A DNA stretch of 64,000 bases, from contig OU452201.1 in NCBI GenBank assembly GCA_911728435.2, positions 16,182,001-16,246,000 on the forward strand. The letters run 5' to 3'. The DNA comes from Apoderus coryli (taxonomy: Eukaryota; Arthropoda; Insecta; Coleoptera; Attelabidae). Within the stretch, counting starts at the first letter, position 1; the number at the start of each line of letters is the position of its first letter. This document shows positions 34,345-45,847 of the stretch, in pieces. The notes beneath the pieces are model-generated. The model made no database searches. It was given only the letters and a program-made list of their open reading frames with translations, and was not told the origin of the DNA. Made by a program: the position numbers and the translations under genes.

Positions 34345-36509
34345 TCGAGGGTGTAATGCCAAAACCCGGTAAGTGACCAAAATCTCGAAAAACAGATTTT
34401 TGAGGTAACCTAAGTTATTTTTTCCGCTCTGTATGATGCAAAATTATTTAGGTCACTCCTGGTGGTAGTTTCATTAAATCTGAATTGATAAAAAGCCAGT
34501 AAATACTAATATTCAAAATTTCTATAGAGGCAAATGCATTTATATATACTTACCAATAATTTCTGGCAAACTGGTAAAACTAAAACCCTATAATTTAATT
34601 TGTCGGATTGTCTAATGAAAATTTACAATTAATATAGGTTTATCACAACACTATAACTATTGTTAAAGAGTTTTGACATTATACTTTTTATCATAAGATC
34701 TAGTTAAAATTTGGTAAATCATTTTATTTGCTTTTCCTGTATATTCCATCTGTTTTAAAACTACTAAAAAGTCCTGCGAAAAGCCGCTAAATGGAGTTAC
34801 AGCTTTCTGGTTTTATATTTCATAGGCGCTTTTAGGAAAAATCGTCTTATACAAAACCCGATAAGTTGCATATAACGTATTTTGCCTGCGTTTTGCATAG
34901 TAACTATTTGAAATGTGCGTGATAGCCAAAACTAGGTAAATGCGTTTTCTCATACATATTCTCACAATTAAAAGAACTGGACAGTGATACATACTATATT
35001 CTTATAATTATTGATAAAGTATTATATTATATCGTTTAATTTTTTTACCATGTCTGAACGTACAAGAAGACTTATAAGCTTGGCTTTGAAATGTGTACAT
35101 GATAGTTCAGGTAAGTTTGTTAGATATTTACAGTAATTATATTTTTAACCTAAAATAACATAAGTTTGTTTAAAAGTTCTTTGATTTTGATTTGGCAGAA
35201 TCAGCAATGGTAGATTTGTCTGGAATTTCATCAGAATTGAATGACGTCAATGCAAAATCATAGCTGAAATGGAAGATATAATGGGCAGCAGTTTCAATTT
35301 AGACGAACCCATTTCCTTTGCAGGTTTGTTGTTCGAAAACAAACCTAACTTTAAAATGATAATTATTTTAAAATATTTTACAGCTGAAGATCCGACATAT
35401 CAACCTAGTGATTCAGAAGTATATTTGATAACCGCACGAAACATATTAATGGCGAAAAGATTTCGTGGATGAAAATTAAATGAATAACGTACGCTAAAGG
35501 AGAGAAAAATAAAATTTATTTTATCTATGACTTATCAGACAACTTTTTGACCCTAGACATTTCCCAAAATACGAAACCTGTACCTTTAAGAACTCCTTTA
35601 ATACGATCAAAGAGAAAATATAATTACGAAGAACCAAATGAGTCTATGGTCTCCAAATGTGTGTAATTTCCTAAAACCTTGGCACAGCTTTATGATAGTC
35701 CCTTGCCCATAAGTATTGCGAAAAAGAAAGATCTGTTGCAATTATGCAAAAAAGACATCATACCTGAAGAATTTCATGGTTGGATAAGCAGCCTTAAAAC
35801 GTCTGAGGACATTAAAGAACGTATACCAGATCTTGGTATCCATGACGAAACCGATGATGAGTTTGAATGAAAGAGGAGAAGAAGAAGTTCAAATGTTTTA
35901 TTTTGTTCAATTTGTTATCTTCTGATTTATATTTCCATTACTCTATTAGTTTTGTATACAATAAATTCATCTAACTGTTTTATATGTATCTGTAGTTTTC
36001 ATTTAAAAGCCATAATTGAAGCGGACCTACGTATAAACTTTGGGGATTGATTGGTGATCTATGGACAAATATAATAATACACGATATTGTAATGCGTTAT
36101 AGTGAGTCCAGCATTGTCCGGATATCCTACAATATGTATTCATGCCTGAGTTAAGATTTTTATATTCCCACAAAATCTTAAGCATACCTATAAGTGCTAA
36201 AGAAAAAGCTGAGGGAGATAATGACTGAACCTATACCTAAAATTTTTAAATATCTCTCATGCCAAAACCCTATAAGTGAAGTACAATTATTAATTCTTTT
36301 TGATTTAAAAACATAATCTTAACCTTTTTAATAATCGAAAAACCTTAGTTGGAACAAAAAATAAATTATTATTATGTGTAGAAAATTTGAAAAAAATCGA
36401 TACAACCAGTTTCTAGTTATGATGTTGCAAATGTCCAAAAAACCTTTAAACCCGATTTTCTCTAAAAGTTAATTTTTGTCGTTACCGGGTTTTGGCTTTA
36501 CACCCTCGA
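34345..36509. mobile_element. 2.2-kb TIR element with a spliced gene, TA-flanked
   Basis: The ends are TCGAGGGTGTAATGCCAAAA and the inverse of TCGAGGGTGTAAAGCCAAAA, with TA on both outer sides (34343-34344 and 36510-36511). The inverted repeat extends to ACCCGGTAA. The element holds a multi-exon gene on the plus strand. Short copies of GCCAAAACCC(G)TAAGTG recur inside, possible transposase-binding repeats. I cannot assign a superfamily; the TA flank would fit a two-base target duplication. Confidence 0.65.
35050..35872 (+). pseudogene. Intron-containing element gene, decayed, family uncertain
   Basis: Exon 1 (35050-35110) starts MSERTRRLISLALKCVHDSS and ends at GTAAGT. Intron 1 ends TTTGGCAG. 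Exon 2 (35199-35323) continues SAMVDLSGISSELNDVNAK, with a one-base frameshift before IIAEMEDIMGSSFNLDEPIS. Intron 2 is 60 bp (35324-35383), stop-free and divisible by three, so it may be retained. Exon 3 reads AEDPTYQPSDSE. After breaks, a later frame reads PVPLRTPLIRSKRKYN, a stop, then LAQLYDSPLPISIAKKKDLL, CKKDIIPEEFHGWISSL and an acidic tail to 35870. From memory this head and tail resemble a widespread uncharacterised insect protein family; its central domain is absent. Function unknown. Confidence 0.5.
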
Positions 36510-36511
36510 TA

Positions 36512-37220
36512 TCAGCAATGACTTTGCCTCTTCGGCAACTTTGAAGAACCATTCCTGGAAATGGAGTTCCGGATGTATCCGAATATATCACATTGTGATA
36601 GCACCATGAGGATAGAAGATTTTAAGAAGCCCTAATATGAAAAAAATTTCTAAACATGGATGATAAACGATATATTTTGGCATGACGATTGTGCCACATT
36701 AATTTTATAACATTTTGTGTGTCTAGAAAACGCAGATTTTGTTGTTCTGTAACACAGTGTTAATTTTATAAACGCAAAGTGATCACTTTTTACTAAATAC
36801 AAAATAAAAGAAAAAAACGCCCCCACTGCTTAGATATACCTGTTCAATGATGACTTTTGAAAAAATAATGTTGAAACTGTACATTAATATAATAAGAGAC
36901 CAACTTCTTTGTATTAATACAAAAAAAATGATAAGTAAGAATAAGTATTAAATGAAAAAAAGCTTATCTTCTGGTTCTTTGTAGATAACTTCGTTGTACC
37001 TATACATCTTTTCTGTATGCAACATTGTTTCTTTGATCTCACTTGGACACCAAGTGAGATTATCTCGAAAATACCAGGTTTGTTTGAGGTCATTCGGCAC
37101 AGTTTTGCTAATAGGGGTATTACTACCTTTGTAAAATGTCACGTATTACATAGTTTAGTAGGTATTTTATGACGTAATATCCAGGATGCTTTAATAGTGT
37201 GCTTTTGAATAAATTAAACA
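36512..37220. other. AT-rich DNA, nothing recognised
   Basis: The minus frame at 36948-37142 (DLKQTWYFRDNLTWCPSEIK) has no family I can name. No repeat is supported. Confidence 0.35.
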
Positions 37221-37224
37221 TCCG

Positions 37225-37600
37225 AATTTTGAGAAAAATATTATTTGTTTTTCGAAACTTACCTATACTCGCCCTGTTGGCGTACGCTTAAATACGATGA
37301 GTTAAAAGTATTCAATTGACTGATTATATAAATAACAACTTTGAAACATTCGAAATTAGCAAAATAATTTAAACTGTCAATGTGTTTTGTTTGTATTATC
37401 AGCGTTGCTATGGTGATTTTTCATAACCGACGCTACTTTTGTCATTACCAGGAAATTTACCCGTGCGTTTTGAAATAATTCCCACCAGTTGCCCAGCCCA
37501 GAAATGAAAAACAGCAGTACAATGTACTAGGTACATTTCCAAATTATGATTGAACACATAATAAAGGCATTTGAAGACAGTCTTAGAAAAATATAGTTAA
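37225..37600 (+). repeat. Hairpin-family element, copy 4 (body only)
   Basis: The body blocks TTTTTCGAAACTTACC, CGTTGCTATGGTGATTTTTC, TTTGTCATTACCAGGAAATT and ATAATAAAGGCATTTGAAGA match copies 1, 3 and 5. The terminal ~130-nt hairpin is missing. Confidence 0.75.
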
Positions 37601-37764
37601 CGAGTTATCCTCGTTTTATCGCAAGATACACCAAATGATTATGCAAAATTTGACTGAAAAATAATGATAAAAACTGATATATTTTGTAGAAAACTGCATA
37701 GTGTATTTAATAAGATATTCATTTGTTTTATAATAATTTAAAAGGTAATTACGATGAAACAATT

Positions 37765-38354
37765 TCAAAGGTGTGTGTGTGGTTATCTGAAGACTGGACC
37801 TCTGATATCGAGATCAAGAGTCGCATCGAACAAGCCCGACAAGCATTCCTAAGACTGAGGAGAGTATTTAGTTGCTCGGACTTCGATCTTGGTCTGAGGT
37901 TTAGATTCTTAAAGTGCTATGTGTGGTCAGTACTTCTCTATGGGATGGAAGGTTGGACCCTTAAAGTCAACAACATTAACAAATTGGAAGCGTTCGAGAT
38001 GTGTCTTTACCGCAGAATGCTCAAGATACCGTGGACTGCAAGAATAACAAACGTAGAAGTTCTGTCCAACATCAACAAAGAACGTGAACTGTTAACCACC
38101 ATAAAAAAGAGAAAGACTTCATATCTGGGGCACGTCATGAGGAACAAGAAGAATGAGTATTTACAGTTGTTGATCGAGGGTAAGATAGAGGGCCGTAGAG
38201 GGATAGGAAGGAAGAAATTGTCATGGTTGCGGAACATAAGACAGTGGACAGGAATAAATGACATACAGACCCTAATTCACACCGCAAGAGATAGAGAGGA
38301 GATGGAAAATGTGATCGCAAACATCCATTAGTGGATAGCATCCGAAGAAGAAGA
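37765..38354 (+). pseudogene. RTE-like LINE, C-terminal end and 3' tail
   Basis: A clean plus frame to 38331 reads VWLSEDWTSDIEIKSRIEQA, FLKCYVWSVLLYGMEGWTLK, NKLEAFEMCLYRRMLKIPW, TSYLGHVMRNKKNEYLQLLI, then GKIEGRRGIGRKKLSWLRNI. These are the post-RT blocks of insect RTE-like LINEs. The 5' part is lost, as is usual after target-primed insertion. The stop is followed within 25 bp by CCGAAGAAGAAGAA, a short GAA-repeat tail typical of these elements. It is the only clear LINE on the plus strand. Confidence 0.9.
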
Positions 38355-38357
38355 ATT

Positions 38358-38400
38358 TCAAATGAACATGTTTCGGAGTCCCAGCTCCATCATCAGCCTT
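38358..38400 (-). ncRNA. Hammerhead-like motif, helix I decayed
   Basis: On the minus strand CTGATGA (38390-38396), an extra U, helix II GGAG-CTGGGA-CTCC and GAAA (38371-38374) are intact, followed by CATGTTC. Helix I pairs only in part. It abuts the LINE tail. Confidence 0.45.
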
Positions 38401-38436
38401 AAAATATTGCAAACTATGGTGGAGGTAAATCCGCAT

Positions 38437-38480
38437 ATAAGCAGAACCCTTAACAGATTAGAAGTCTGTTAAGGGTTGGA
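38437..38480. repeat. Small perfect hairpin
   Basis: AACCCTTAACAG and CTGTTAAGGGTT are separated by nine bases. Confidence 0.8.
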
Positions 38481-38519
38481 ACCTCTAACACTTATCAAAA
38501 TATATTAAAGTAATTTGAT

Positions 38520-38770
38520 AATGGATTTTTGGCGCTTCTCATGCGGAAGGTTCTGGGTTCGAATCACAGCTCTGGCAATATTTTTTTTTTCTAATTTTTG
38601 AATAAAGTGGTTAGTTTGTTACGTTAGTTTATTGGAAATAATGAAAATAATGCAACTATAATAATAATTATTAAAATTCTGTTTCGTTACGCAGGTCATA
38701 TATTTTTGATTATGTTATATCTTGTCGGGAAAGTTTTAAAGCGCCACAACCGATTCTTTTTCTTTAATAT
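38520..38770 (+). repeat. tRNA-derived SINE, 5'-truncated
   Basis: The segment has CTCATGCGGAAGG, a B-box-like GGGTTCGAATC, CAGCTCTGGCAATA and a T-run, then a body shared with 26.3 kb and partly with 10.8 kb. The A box is absent. Three or more copies in one window indicate an established SINE family. Confidence 0.65.
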
Positions 38771-38779
38771 ACTTCACAT

Positions 38780-40895
38780 TTGAACTTTTTATATTAATGA
38801 CTACATACTTTTAAGCTCGCACTCCCTCCCGAACTTAAAATTGGAGTTGGATGTGATAAAATCACCATTGGAGTAGTTTAGCTCTCGGTGAAGTGGCGCT
38901 TTTCCAATGCATATTTTCGCTGATATTTTCACAATCAGAAGTTGAAAAACAGGATTCACGACATGCTACCATTCTCTCCAAAAAGTGTGGAGCATCGTTA
39001 ATGACATTCAAAGTCTGATTAGGTACAAACGTTTTCGAGTTAAATTTGTTAATATGTGAAATATTATGTCTTAAGCATTTTCTGTCGATTCACGCGGACA
39101 CCCCCAAACTTCTCAAAAAAAATTGGCCTTTCTGGGTTTGCAGGTGTAATGTGTGGTGAAATGAATACTATCATGGTAACTTCTGAAGATACTAAGCACA
39201 CATGTAGGCGAAACGTTGACAAGAATGCTAAAAGACGTCGCGAACAGGCCTTTAACCCAAGAAAGGACAGTTTTGCAAGTCGTATACCTTTGGATTTAGC
39301 TAACCATTAAAGTAGTTACAGTAGTAAATATATCTAGTTGAAAATTATAATAAGAATTCTATGTATGAAATTTTATTAGGGCTATAGGTAAAAAATAATA
39401 ATTGTAAATATATTATGCATTTAACATAGTTTTATCGTCATGGTTGTAGAATTTCCGGCAAAGCATTTCTGAAAATAAACCATTTTATCGTTTATTTATT
39501 ATTACAACAAATGTTATTCAATAAAATACAAAACAATGTATTAGTGGTCAAGGTTTCGTATAATATTGCATACATGCCATTCATTTAATAACATGTACAG
39601 TGTGTCCTCTGAAAGATGTAGAGAGTCAGGAACCCAAATTAATCATATTTCTAGAGCTGTACTAAAATGATATTTGTAATTCTACCTATATTTACTAGAT
39701 ACCACGAAAGATGGTCGTTGTTGTATCAAATTTTCCCTATACCTAAGCATCCCGTTAGAATATTCAAAACTGCTTCATGGACACTCTGTCAAACTAAAAG
39801 TGAATTAAAATATTCGCGTGTGATCTCCCATTAGTAAATATATTTTTGTAAATTTTGGTACTGGAAGTTGGTGCTAACTTTCTTATTTTCTAACCCTGGG
39901 TCGGGAAAGTAAACCAGATTTTGTTGTTTCTATATTTTTTGTGGAGCAAAAACGATGAAGACTCATTATTTGGATAATTCGCAACAAGTTAAATTTAACG
40001 ATCTTCAAATCAATCAAATAATGAGCCTTAGATCCATTGTATTCATGTAATACTTTTGAACAAGTTTATTTGATTACTTTAAATAAGAGACAGAAAAACC
40101 ACAACGGCCATTCAAGAAAGGAGTTTTATTATTGCTATTAGAATACCCCCTCTAATTATACTTGGTATATTGGGAGACTAGACTAATCCATTTTACATAA
40201 AACTCAAAACTGTCAATAAACCCACTGCTTTATAAATATGCACCGATTTTTTCCTTAAAATCCCAAAATGACACAGTTGAATTCACAAGTTACGTGGATA
40301 TTACTTTGTAACCCACACTATACAAACGATTTTTAGGGAAGCCCTAATGTTACCATTTGGCAATTTTATATTGACTCTTATGACATTTTATTGAAAATAA
40401 TAATAATTCAGATAATGATTTTGAACTTAAAGCAAACCTATCAAATCAGCTAGGAATAAAATTATGATTTGCACGGTTTATTGGTCGCCTAACAGGAACA
40501 CAAGTCGCGTATATTCTCGGATACACTGTAGAAATTATATTGGAAAAATTTAATTTGTGATAAATATTTGCAGATATTTTTTAGCATTTTGGAAACAATT
40601 TTTCCCTTTGCATTCATAATAATAATAAAATAAATCATTCCATTTATGATTTTATGCCGCATAAGACGCCAGATTATTGTATTTAAATCAATTTTTATGA
40701 ATGATTTTTTGAATAAACAAAGCAGTAATTAATTTGAGAGTTCACAGGGTGATATTTTGAATCTGATGCAATGTTCAACGATTCAAAATTATATTGAAGT
40801 GGCCCACATTCATATTGGTTGGGTTAAATAAACAAACAACATTTTTTACAAAATTTACTTTTTGTTTTTCCTTTTTTCTTCTTTTTTTCCTTTTT
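38780..40895. other. Unassigned DNA with one Penelope-like trace
   Basis: At 39171-39225 CTGAAGAT, GGCGAAACGTTGAC appear in the order seen in Penelope-like hammerhead motifs, but helix II does not pair. The open frame at 39056-39310 contains it and has no known domain. No gene is supported. Confidence 0.35.
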
Positions 40896-40898
40896 CGT

Positions 40899-41145
40899 GG
40901 GTAATTTAGGTTCACAAAAATTAAACTTTTGAAATAAATTTTAGTTTTATTTCATGTCATCTATTTTCAAATACAACGTTTTGACAACCCCATTTATGTT
41001 GTCTTCCTCAGGTAGGTACTCTTAAAACATCGTTATTCAATATTATTTGTCTTTATACAACTGGACAATATTGTAAATTCTTAAAACAAAATAAGAAACT
41101 AAAATTTATTTCAAAAGTTTAATTTTTTGTGAACCTAAATTACCC
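40899..41145. mobile_element. 247-bp foldback element with a hammerhead-like core
   Basis: GGGTAATTTAGGTTCACAAA at the left end and its inverse at 41095-41145 form arms of about 50-55 bp. On the minus strand the middle holds CTGAGGA, helix II GACAAC/GTTGTC, then AAAAC where GAAAC is expected. The arrangement matches the other Penelope-like foldbacks here; the G-to-A change should abolish cleavage. Confidence 0.6.
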
Positions 41146-41499
41146 AAGGCAAAGGAAAAAAAGTAAATAAATATAAAAAGGTTGAAGATCAAAAAAGAAT
41201 TTTTTACAAAGTTTTTTTGTAGAAAAGAGTTTTTTTAATTAAGTCAAATATCTCCTTACCGATTTCATTGTTTGGCAGCGTTGGTGCTAGAAATAGGGCG
41301 CTTATATGGCCCTAACTATATCAAAATTAGTTAGTCCAGTGGCGTTAGGGAGGGTCACTTAATAAAAATTATTAAAACATTTTTCAACATACCAAGAAAA
41401 TTTGTGAATAATTCGACAAAAATCAGTAACGTTGATGTTATTTGACTGCGCCCATCATTTTGAATCTGTCAAATTTGTTGAAGTTCCTTAACATGAATC

Positions 41500-41900
41500 A
41501 CTAAACAAATGCGGAGATGCGACATGCACTCCATTTTTGCATTCGTTGGTGGCAATGCATTAGAATGTATTAGGCAGTTGTACACTGAAAGATTTCCTCA
41601 ACCTATGGCTCCTAATAGAAAAATTTTCGAAAGCAGTTGCAGACGCCTTCGTAAAACAGACAGCAAAAACGGTAGAGCTGGAAGAGGATGTGCTGAACAT
41701 GGTTGCAGAAAATCCAGGTACTTGCTGAGGACATTTGTTATATCCATACGACATCCAACGCGTTTAAACACATGTTCCTGCTGATTTTCCTCCACGTATG
41801 ACATTCTGTCAATGGCTTTTGCACAAAATTGTTGAAATTTCTCAACTACTGATGTTGATTTTGTTTACTGATGAAGCGAGTCTTTCAAGAAATGCAGCAA
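41500..41900 (+). pseudogene. Tc1/mariner-type transposase, N-terminal remnant
   Basis: Plus-strand pieces in order are FVGGNALECIRQLYTERFPQ, NRKIFESSCRRLR, then in a shifted frame VELEEDVLNMVAENPGT and later DFPPRMTFCQWLLHKI and ILFTDEASLSR. The pieces follow the N-terminal half of DD41D-related transposases up to the first catalytic Asp (FTDEAS). Stops and shifts lie between them. The C-terminal half is absent and no inverted repeats were found. Confidence 0.7.
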
Positions 41901-41949
41901 TTTTCATAATAATCATTGATGGTGTGATAAAAATCCGCATGCGATAATG

Positions 41950-43320
41950 GAAGATCATAAAATAATAACAGAGAGTAACATTTCTAAATTTCCGTTATTA
42001 TCACGGTCATCCATTCGTGAATAGTGAAAGGTAGTGTAGAGAAATGTTAAATTACGAATAGCTCTAATTTTTTGCAAATCCTAAAACAAAGTTAGTGTCT
42101 TTTTCAATGCCAACTAAGACAAAATTAAAAAATCATAATAAAATTGCTTTTTAACTTGGAATCAACAAAAATTGATCTTCCTTTACAAGCAAATTTGTGC
42201 AAATTCATGACTTTCCTTTCCTTATAAGATCAAATTAATTTTTATTAGGTGCTAAAACGCCAATTATATAATAAATCTTCAAATACGTCAAAAACTGCTA
42301 AACTTACGTAGATCTAGGAAATTATACCTCGTGTCTAGAATCATTATTCCTGTTTTGGCACCGCTATTTTGAGCATTAAAACTGGCAGCTATTTCTAATT
42401 TGAAGCAACGAAGTGTTACTATTACTTTAAAAGTTAGAAAATATTACTAATCTCGATTGGTCTCTGCTTACTCAAAACCTTACAAACAGAAAAAATATGC
42501 AAAACATAATCATCCATTCGACTGATCAGCTGAGTCAAAAATATCCTATGAACAGCCTCACAGCCCAGTGGCTTTTATTGAAAAGTTTGAGCATCTCGGC
42601 AAACCAGTAAAAAGGTACAAAAACACCAATGCACATAACACTGCGTCGACTGCATATGTCAGTGACCAGCTGGAATGTTAATTAATTAATTAATTTCACG
42701 AATGAGTCTTTCGGGTATTATCACAACGACAAATTACGCACACATTATGGTACAGGTAGGTATAAGCATACAAAAGTAGATACATAGATACTGGAAATGT
42801 CCAAATAATGAAGCAAAAAGAAGTATAAATGGCAGTTTGCATTTTTGGTACACGTATCTCTTTCTCTCATAATATACCATTCGTATTTTTATTATAATAA
42901 TGATTGTGTTGTCCGGTATTTATATGCGAGGCCGTTACAGTACCTCTGTCAGTACCTCACTGCTGATATCTTCAGCTCGTACATCTCTCTTCATGGCTAT
43001 ATGCGGATTGGATCCACTACCACTTATGTATGTATACATCTACACTTAATAGATGGTAGATCATTGGAAACCAGGATTGGAATTTCGATACCAAATATTT
43101 TCGATAATTTTAAAACATTTTCCAGATCACCTCGAGCGGAATTACCGGTAGGTAAATAATAAACAAAACTGAGAAAAACAATAACGTATTTATTGCCCTT
43201 TAAATAAAATTAATTGCTTACATATTTCTAATTTTTTCGTCATTTACTTGTCGTATTTTTACGAACGTAATTTATTCGCGTGGTAAAACAACAATTGGAA
43301 ATAGATTGAAAATCTAAAAT
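41950..43320. other. Unassigned DNA
   Basis: No gene is supported. The frame at 42845-43159 has no known motif. Confidence 0.4.
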
Positions 43321-43321
43321 A

Positions 43322-43413
43322 AGAGAAATCGAACTATAAAAGAGGTATCAAAAACTTGGAAAATATAGCGATTTTCCAAGTTTTTGATACCTCTTTTATA
43401 GTACGATTTCTCT
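43322..43413. repeat. Near-perfect 43-bp inverted repeat
   Basis: Arms 43322-43364 and 43371-43413 pair with one mismatch around a six-base spacer (ATAGCG). The arms include CTATAAAAGAGGTATCAAAA. It is embedded in the start of a 130-codon plus-strand frame. Confidence 0.9.
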
Positions 43414-43480
43414 TTCTCGTCAAAATAGGCCTCAGTTTCAGCGATTATACCATAATTGGACTTAAATTTCTTTACAGCAA

Positions 43481-43741
43481 GCATCCTCTTGTTGTGTTGT
43501 CCTCCAAGGATCTATTTACAATAGTCAGCGCAATGCTCCTTCCTGTCACTTTATATTCCAAGGTTATTAGGTATTTATGTGGCACATATAGGAGCACTAG
43601 AGGATTGTCAATTGTCACTGTTGCTGAGACGCAAGAAAAAATATTCAAAACAAGTGAATATTTGAGTTCCCAAAATATTGAGCTGAATTCAGCATGTAGT
43701 ACGTTCCTAGTTCGTCATTTGTCATGTAAAGAATGTATTAT
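43481..43741 (+). other. Possible exon-like open segment, unidentified
   Basis: After a good acceptor (TTTCTTTACAG) one frame stays open for about 87 codons (KHPLVVLSSKDLFTIVSAML, then TVAETQEKIFKTSEYLSSQN) and ends at ATGAG|GTAAAT. I do not recognise the peptide and no phase partner was found. Confidence 0.2.
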
Positions 43742-43749
43742 GAGGTAAA

Positions 43750-44390
43750 TATTTGACATCAGTTTTAGAATGAGGCCGTTTTAAAATTAAAAAAATAATC
43801 GGAACAGGGAATAAACTATTTTGGATTTTTTTTTCACCAATCCCAAAATGCATTGATTGTTATGGTTAATATAGGTCATCGAATTATTGTACCATGGTCA
43901 TCTGAAAGCTAACAGCCAAAGTAGTAACTAAATTATTCTGACTCGAATTATTCAACAATGAATTAAAATATCATAAGATATATCATAATATAAATATTAG
44001 CATGAAAATAAATTTTTCCATCAACAATAATATCCGCTCATGGCAAATGGTTGTCGTGTGTGTGCGGTCGCGAGAGTCCTGACCGTGACCCGGCCCTGTT
44101 AAAGGGGCTCCCCTCTGAGACTATAAGTAAGTATATAATGTGTATATGTGCCTGTGTGAGTGTCTTTTTTTGGCCCAACATTCTACCAGTCGACGGCCTT
44201 GTCTCGGTTCGTGGGAAATGCCGCTCCCACAGCGGCACGCATTCTGCAGACACAACCAGACACAAAACGTTCAAGAATAAGAAGAGAGAAAAGATAACGA
44301 ACCAAAAGATAAAAGTAGTGGAAAGCAAACAGCAGAACAACAACAGCACTGGTGGAATCAGCTGTTTTCAGTAGTGAAACATGGTAGAAT
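43750..44390. other. Unassigned, with a GC-richer patch
   Basis: At 44040-44370 long frames are open on both strands and the DNA is richer in G+C (GCGGTCGCGAGAGTCCTGAC). The plus frame ends with a basic region (TFKNKKREKITNQK). It could be the 5' part of a LINE, but no defining motif is present. Confidence 0.3.
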
Positions 44391-44399
44391 CGGTTAATT

Positions 44400-44890
44400 C
44401 ATTTTTTCAGGATTTATTTATTTATTTTATTAATGTAGTCACGGACAAAGTCCATTATTACAGCACACATATGATAATATAATTTAAATCAACTCGTGAA
44501 CAACCATTATAGAACATTTCGCAAAATTATAATGCGGTAAATAATAACTCAAACACACTTACATAATCCAAAATAAGCCGCTCCCAAGACCCATGCAAAG
44601 AATGAAAATACAGCTGGACAACAACAGATTAGCTTTCGGCGGAATCACGCCGAACTACCACCACTATGCCCACACTTCAAGCGCCGAACAATCTCACCGA
44701 TAGGCGCAACGAAATCGACGTTTAAATAATCAGAGTGAGAATTGGCCAACATAGTCACTCTAGGGATAAAATTATCTCTTCCGTAGTTCATACGTGAAAT
44801 AGTGTTCAAGGAAGTGTTCAGGTAAACTGCCGGATCCTTGACTGAGGATATTTTAGGACTGAATGGTAGATAAAATATTCGTACGGTTGA
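44400..44890. other. AT-rich DNA, nothing recognised
   Basis: Apart from the LINE trace that follows, no gene or repeat is supported. Confidence 0.35.
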
Positions 44891-44965
44891 AGTTAACAAC
44901 ATCCCGTCGGCAAAAAGCTCGAATTCACTGTGAAATAAACACTGCCTAATATCATTTATTACCAA
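44890..44965 (-). pseudogene. LINE RT active-site fragment, weak
   Basis: The minus frame reads VINDIRQCLFHSEFELFADG then MLLTSTV. This resembles the F-x-N-D-L ... YADD-x-x-L block around the RT active site of CR1/Jockey LINEs, with ADG in place of ADD. The rest of the frame does not continue the match. Confidence 0.4.
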
Positions 44966-45293
44966 TTAAATTAAAATTATTTTCTTAAAATATTCAGGGG
45001 GTTAGTGATTTGTGATAAATTTTGGATTTAAAAATTTAGGGCAGTAAATTTTTGACGCTTATTTGTCACATTTGAAGGTTTTTAAAAGGCAGGAAACGTA
45101 TGTGGGGTTTTTTTTAAGGGTCGGTTCGACATAAGCCCCGGTTTCACTACAGCCTCATGGGCTTATTGTGAAAAGTCCCCGTATACTAACTTGTGGAGTT
45201 CAGTTATGTGTTGGGTGTACGTATGTGGGTTACTTTACAATTAAAATTATTTTCTTAAAATAGTTATGGGGTTAATGATTTGCGATAATTAAG
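44963..45293. repeat. Direct repeat, ~57-bp copies
   Basis: TTAAAATTATTTTCTTAAAA with the following GGGGTTA-TGATTTG occurs at about 44967-45015 and again at 45240-45285, some 273 bp apart. Confidence 0.65.
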
Positions 45294-45419
45294 ATTTTCA
45301 TTCAGGGTATATAGTGAACCTTGTGGTCTATTTTTATCATATTCGAAGATTAACGAGGATCCAGTGTAGATTAGTTCATTTGTGAATTACCTATGTAAGC
45401 TAAAAAGTAATGTTTTTGT

Positions 45420-45625
45420 CTGCGTAAAATAAAACAACTTTAGTTTTAAATATTTCCAAACTTTTATAATATACAAATTTATATTTCAAAATCACACGAC
45501 ATGTTTCGTCCACACAGTGGCTTTATCAAGTGTGGACGAAACATGTCGTGTGATTTTGAAATATAAATTTGTATATTATAAAAGTTTGGAAATATTTAAA
45601 ACTAAAGTTGTTTTATTTTACGCAG
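45420..45625. repeat. Exact 96-bp inverted repeat with 14-bp spacer
   Basis: Arms 45420-45515 and 45530-45625 are exact reverse complements by direct comparison. The inner ends carry ACATGTTTCGTCCACAC and its complement GTGTGGACGAAACATGT, the GAAAC side of a Penelope-like hammerhead motif. The spacer-side core is damaged on both strands (TTGATAA in place of CTGATGA). I infer two ends of a Penelope-like element joined head to head. Confidence 0.9.
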
Positions 45626-45707
45626 TTATAATGAATTTCCAACAAGTATCGGCTAATTCTATTCAAATAATGTTTTTGTGTAACATTCCGACTTTTCATT
45701 GATAGCT

Positions 45708-45847
45708 ATCAGAAAAAAAATTGCTGTAGGTAAAGAGCATTATATTGGGCTAATGAAATATTTTCGAGCAGTTCTGGAATAACTTCCTCAAGGATGTCTA
45801 GGTATCTACGTGCGGTAAAACCTCCTTCAAAATTCTGATAATCTATA
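45708..45847 (-). pseudogene. Older mariner-type transposase remnant, host of the DD41D insertion
   Basis: The minus strand reads CIDYQNFEGGFTARRYLDIL, EEVIPELLENISLAQYNALY then LQQF. This matches the segment between the first and second catalytic Asp of Tc1/mariner transposases (GGLTGRRYL ... VIPELLE ... QQDGAPPH). It stops before the second Asp. The intact DD41D element begins exactly at its upstream edge; 47937-47990 may continue it on the far side. Confidence 0.65.

Noticed and set aside
44038..44374. A gene in the overlapping long frames on both strands
   Set aside because: Neither frame has a known motif; the patch is GC-richer, which lengthens frames by chance.
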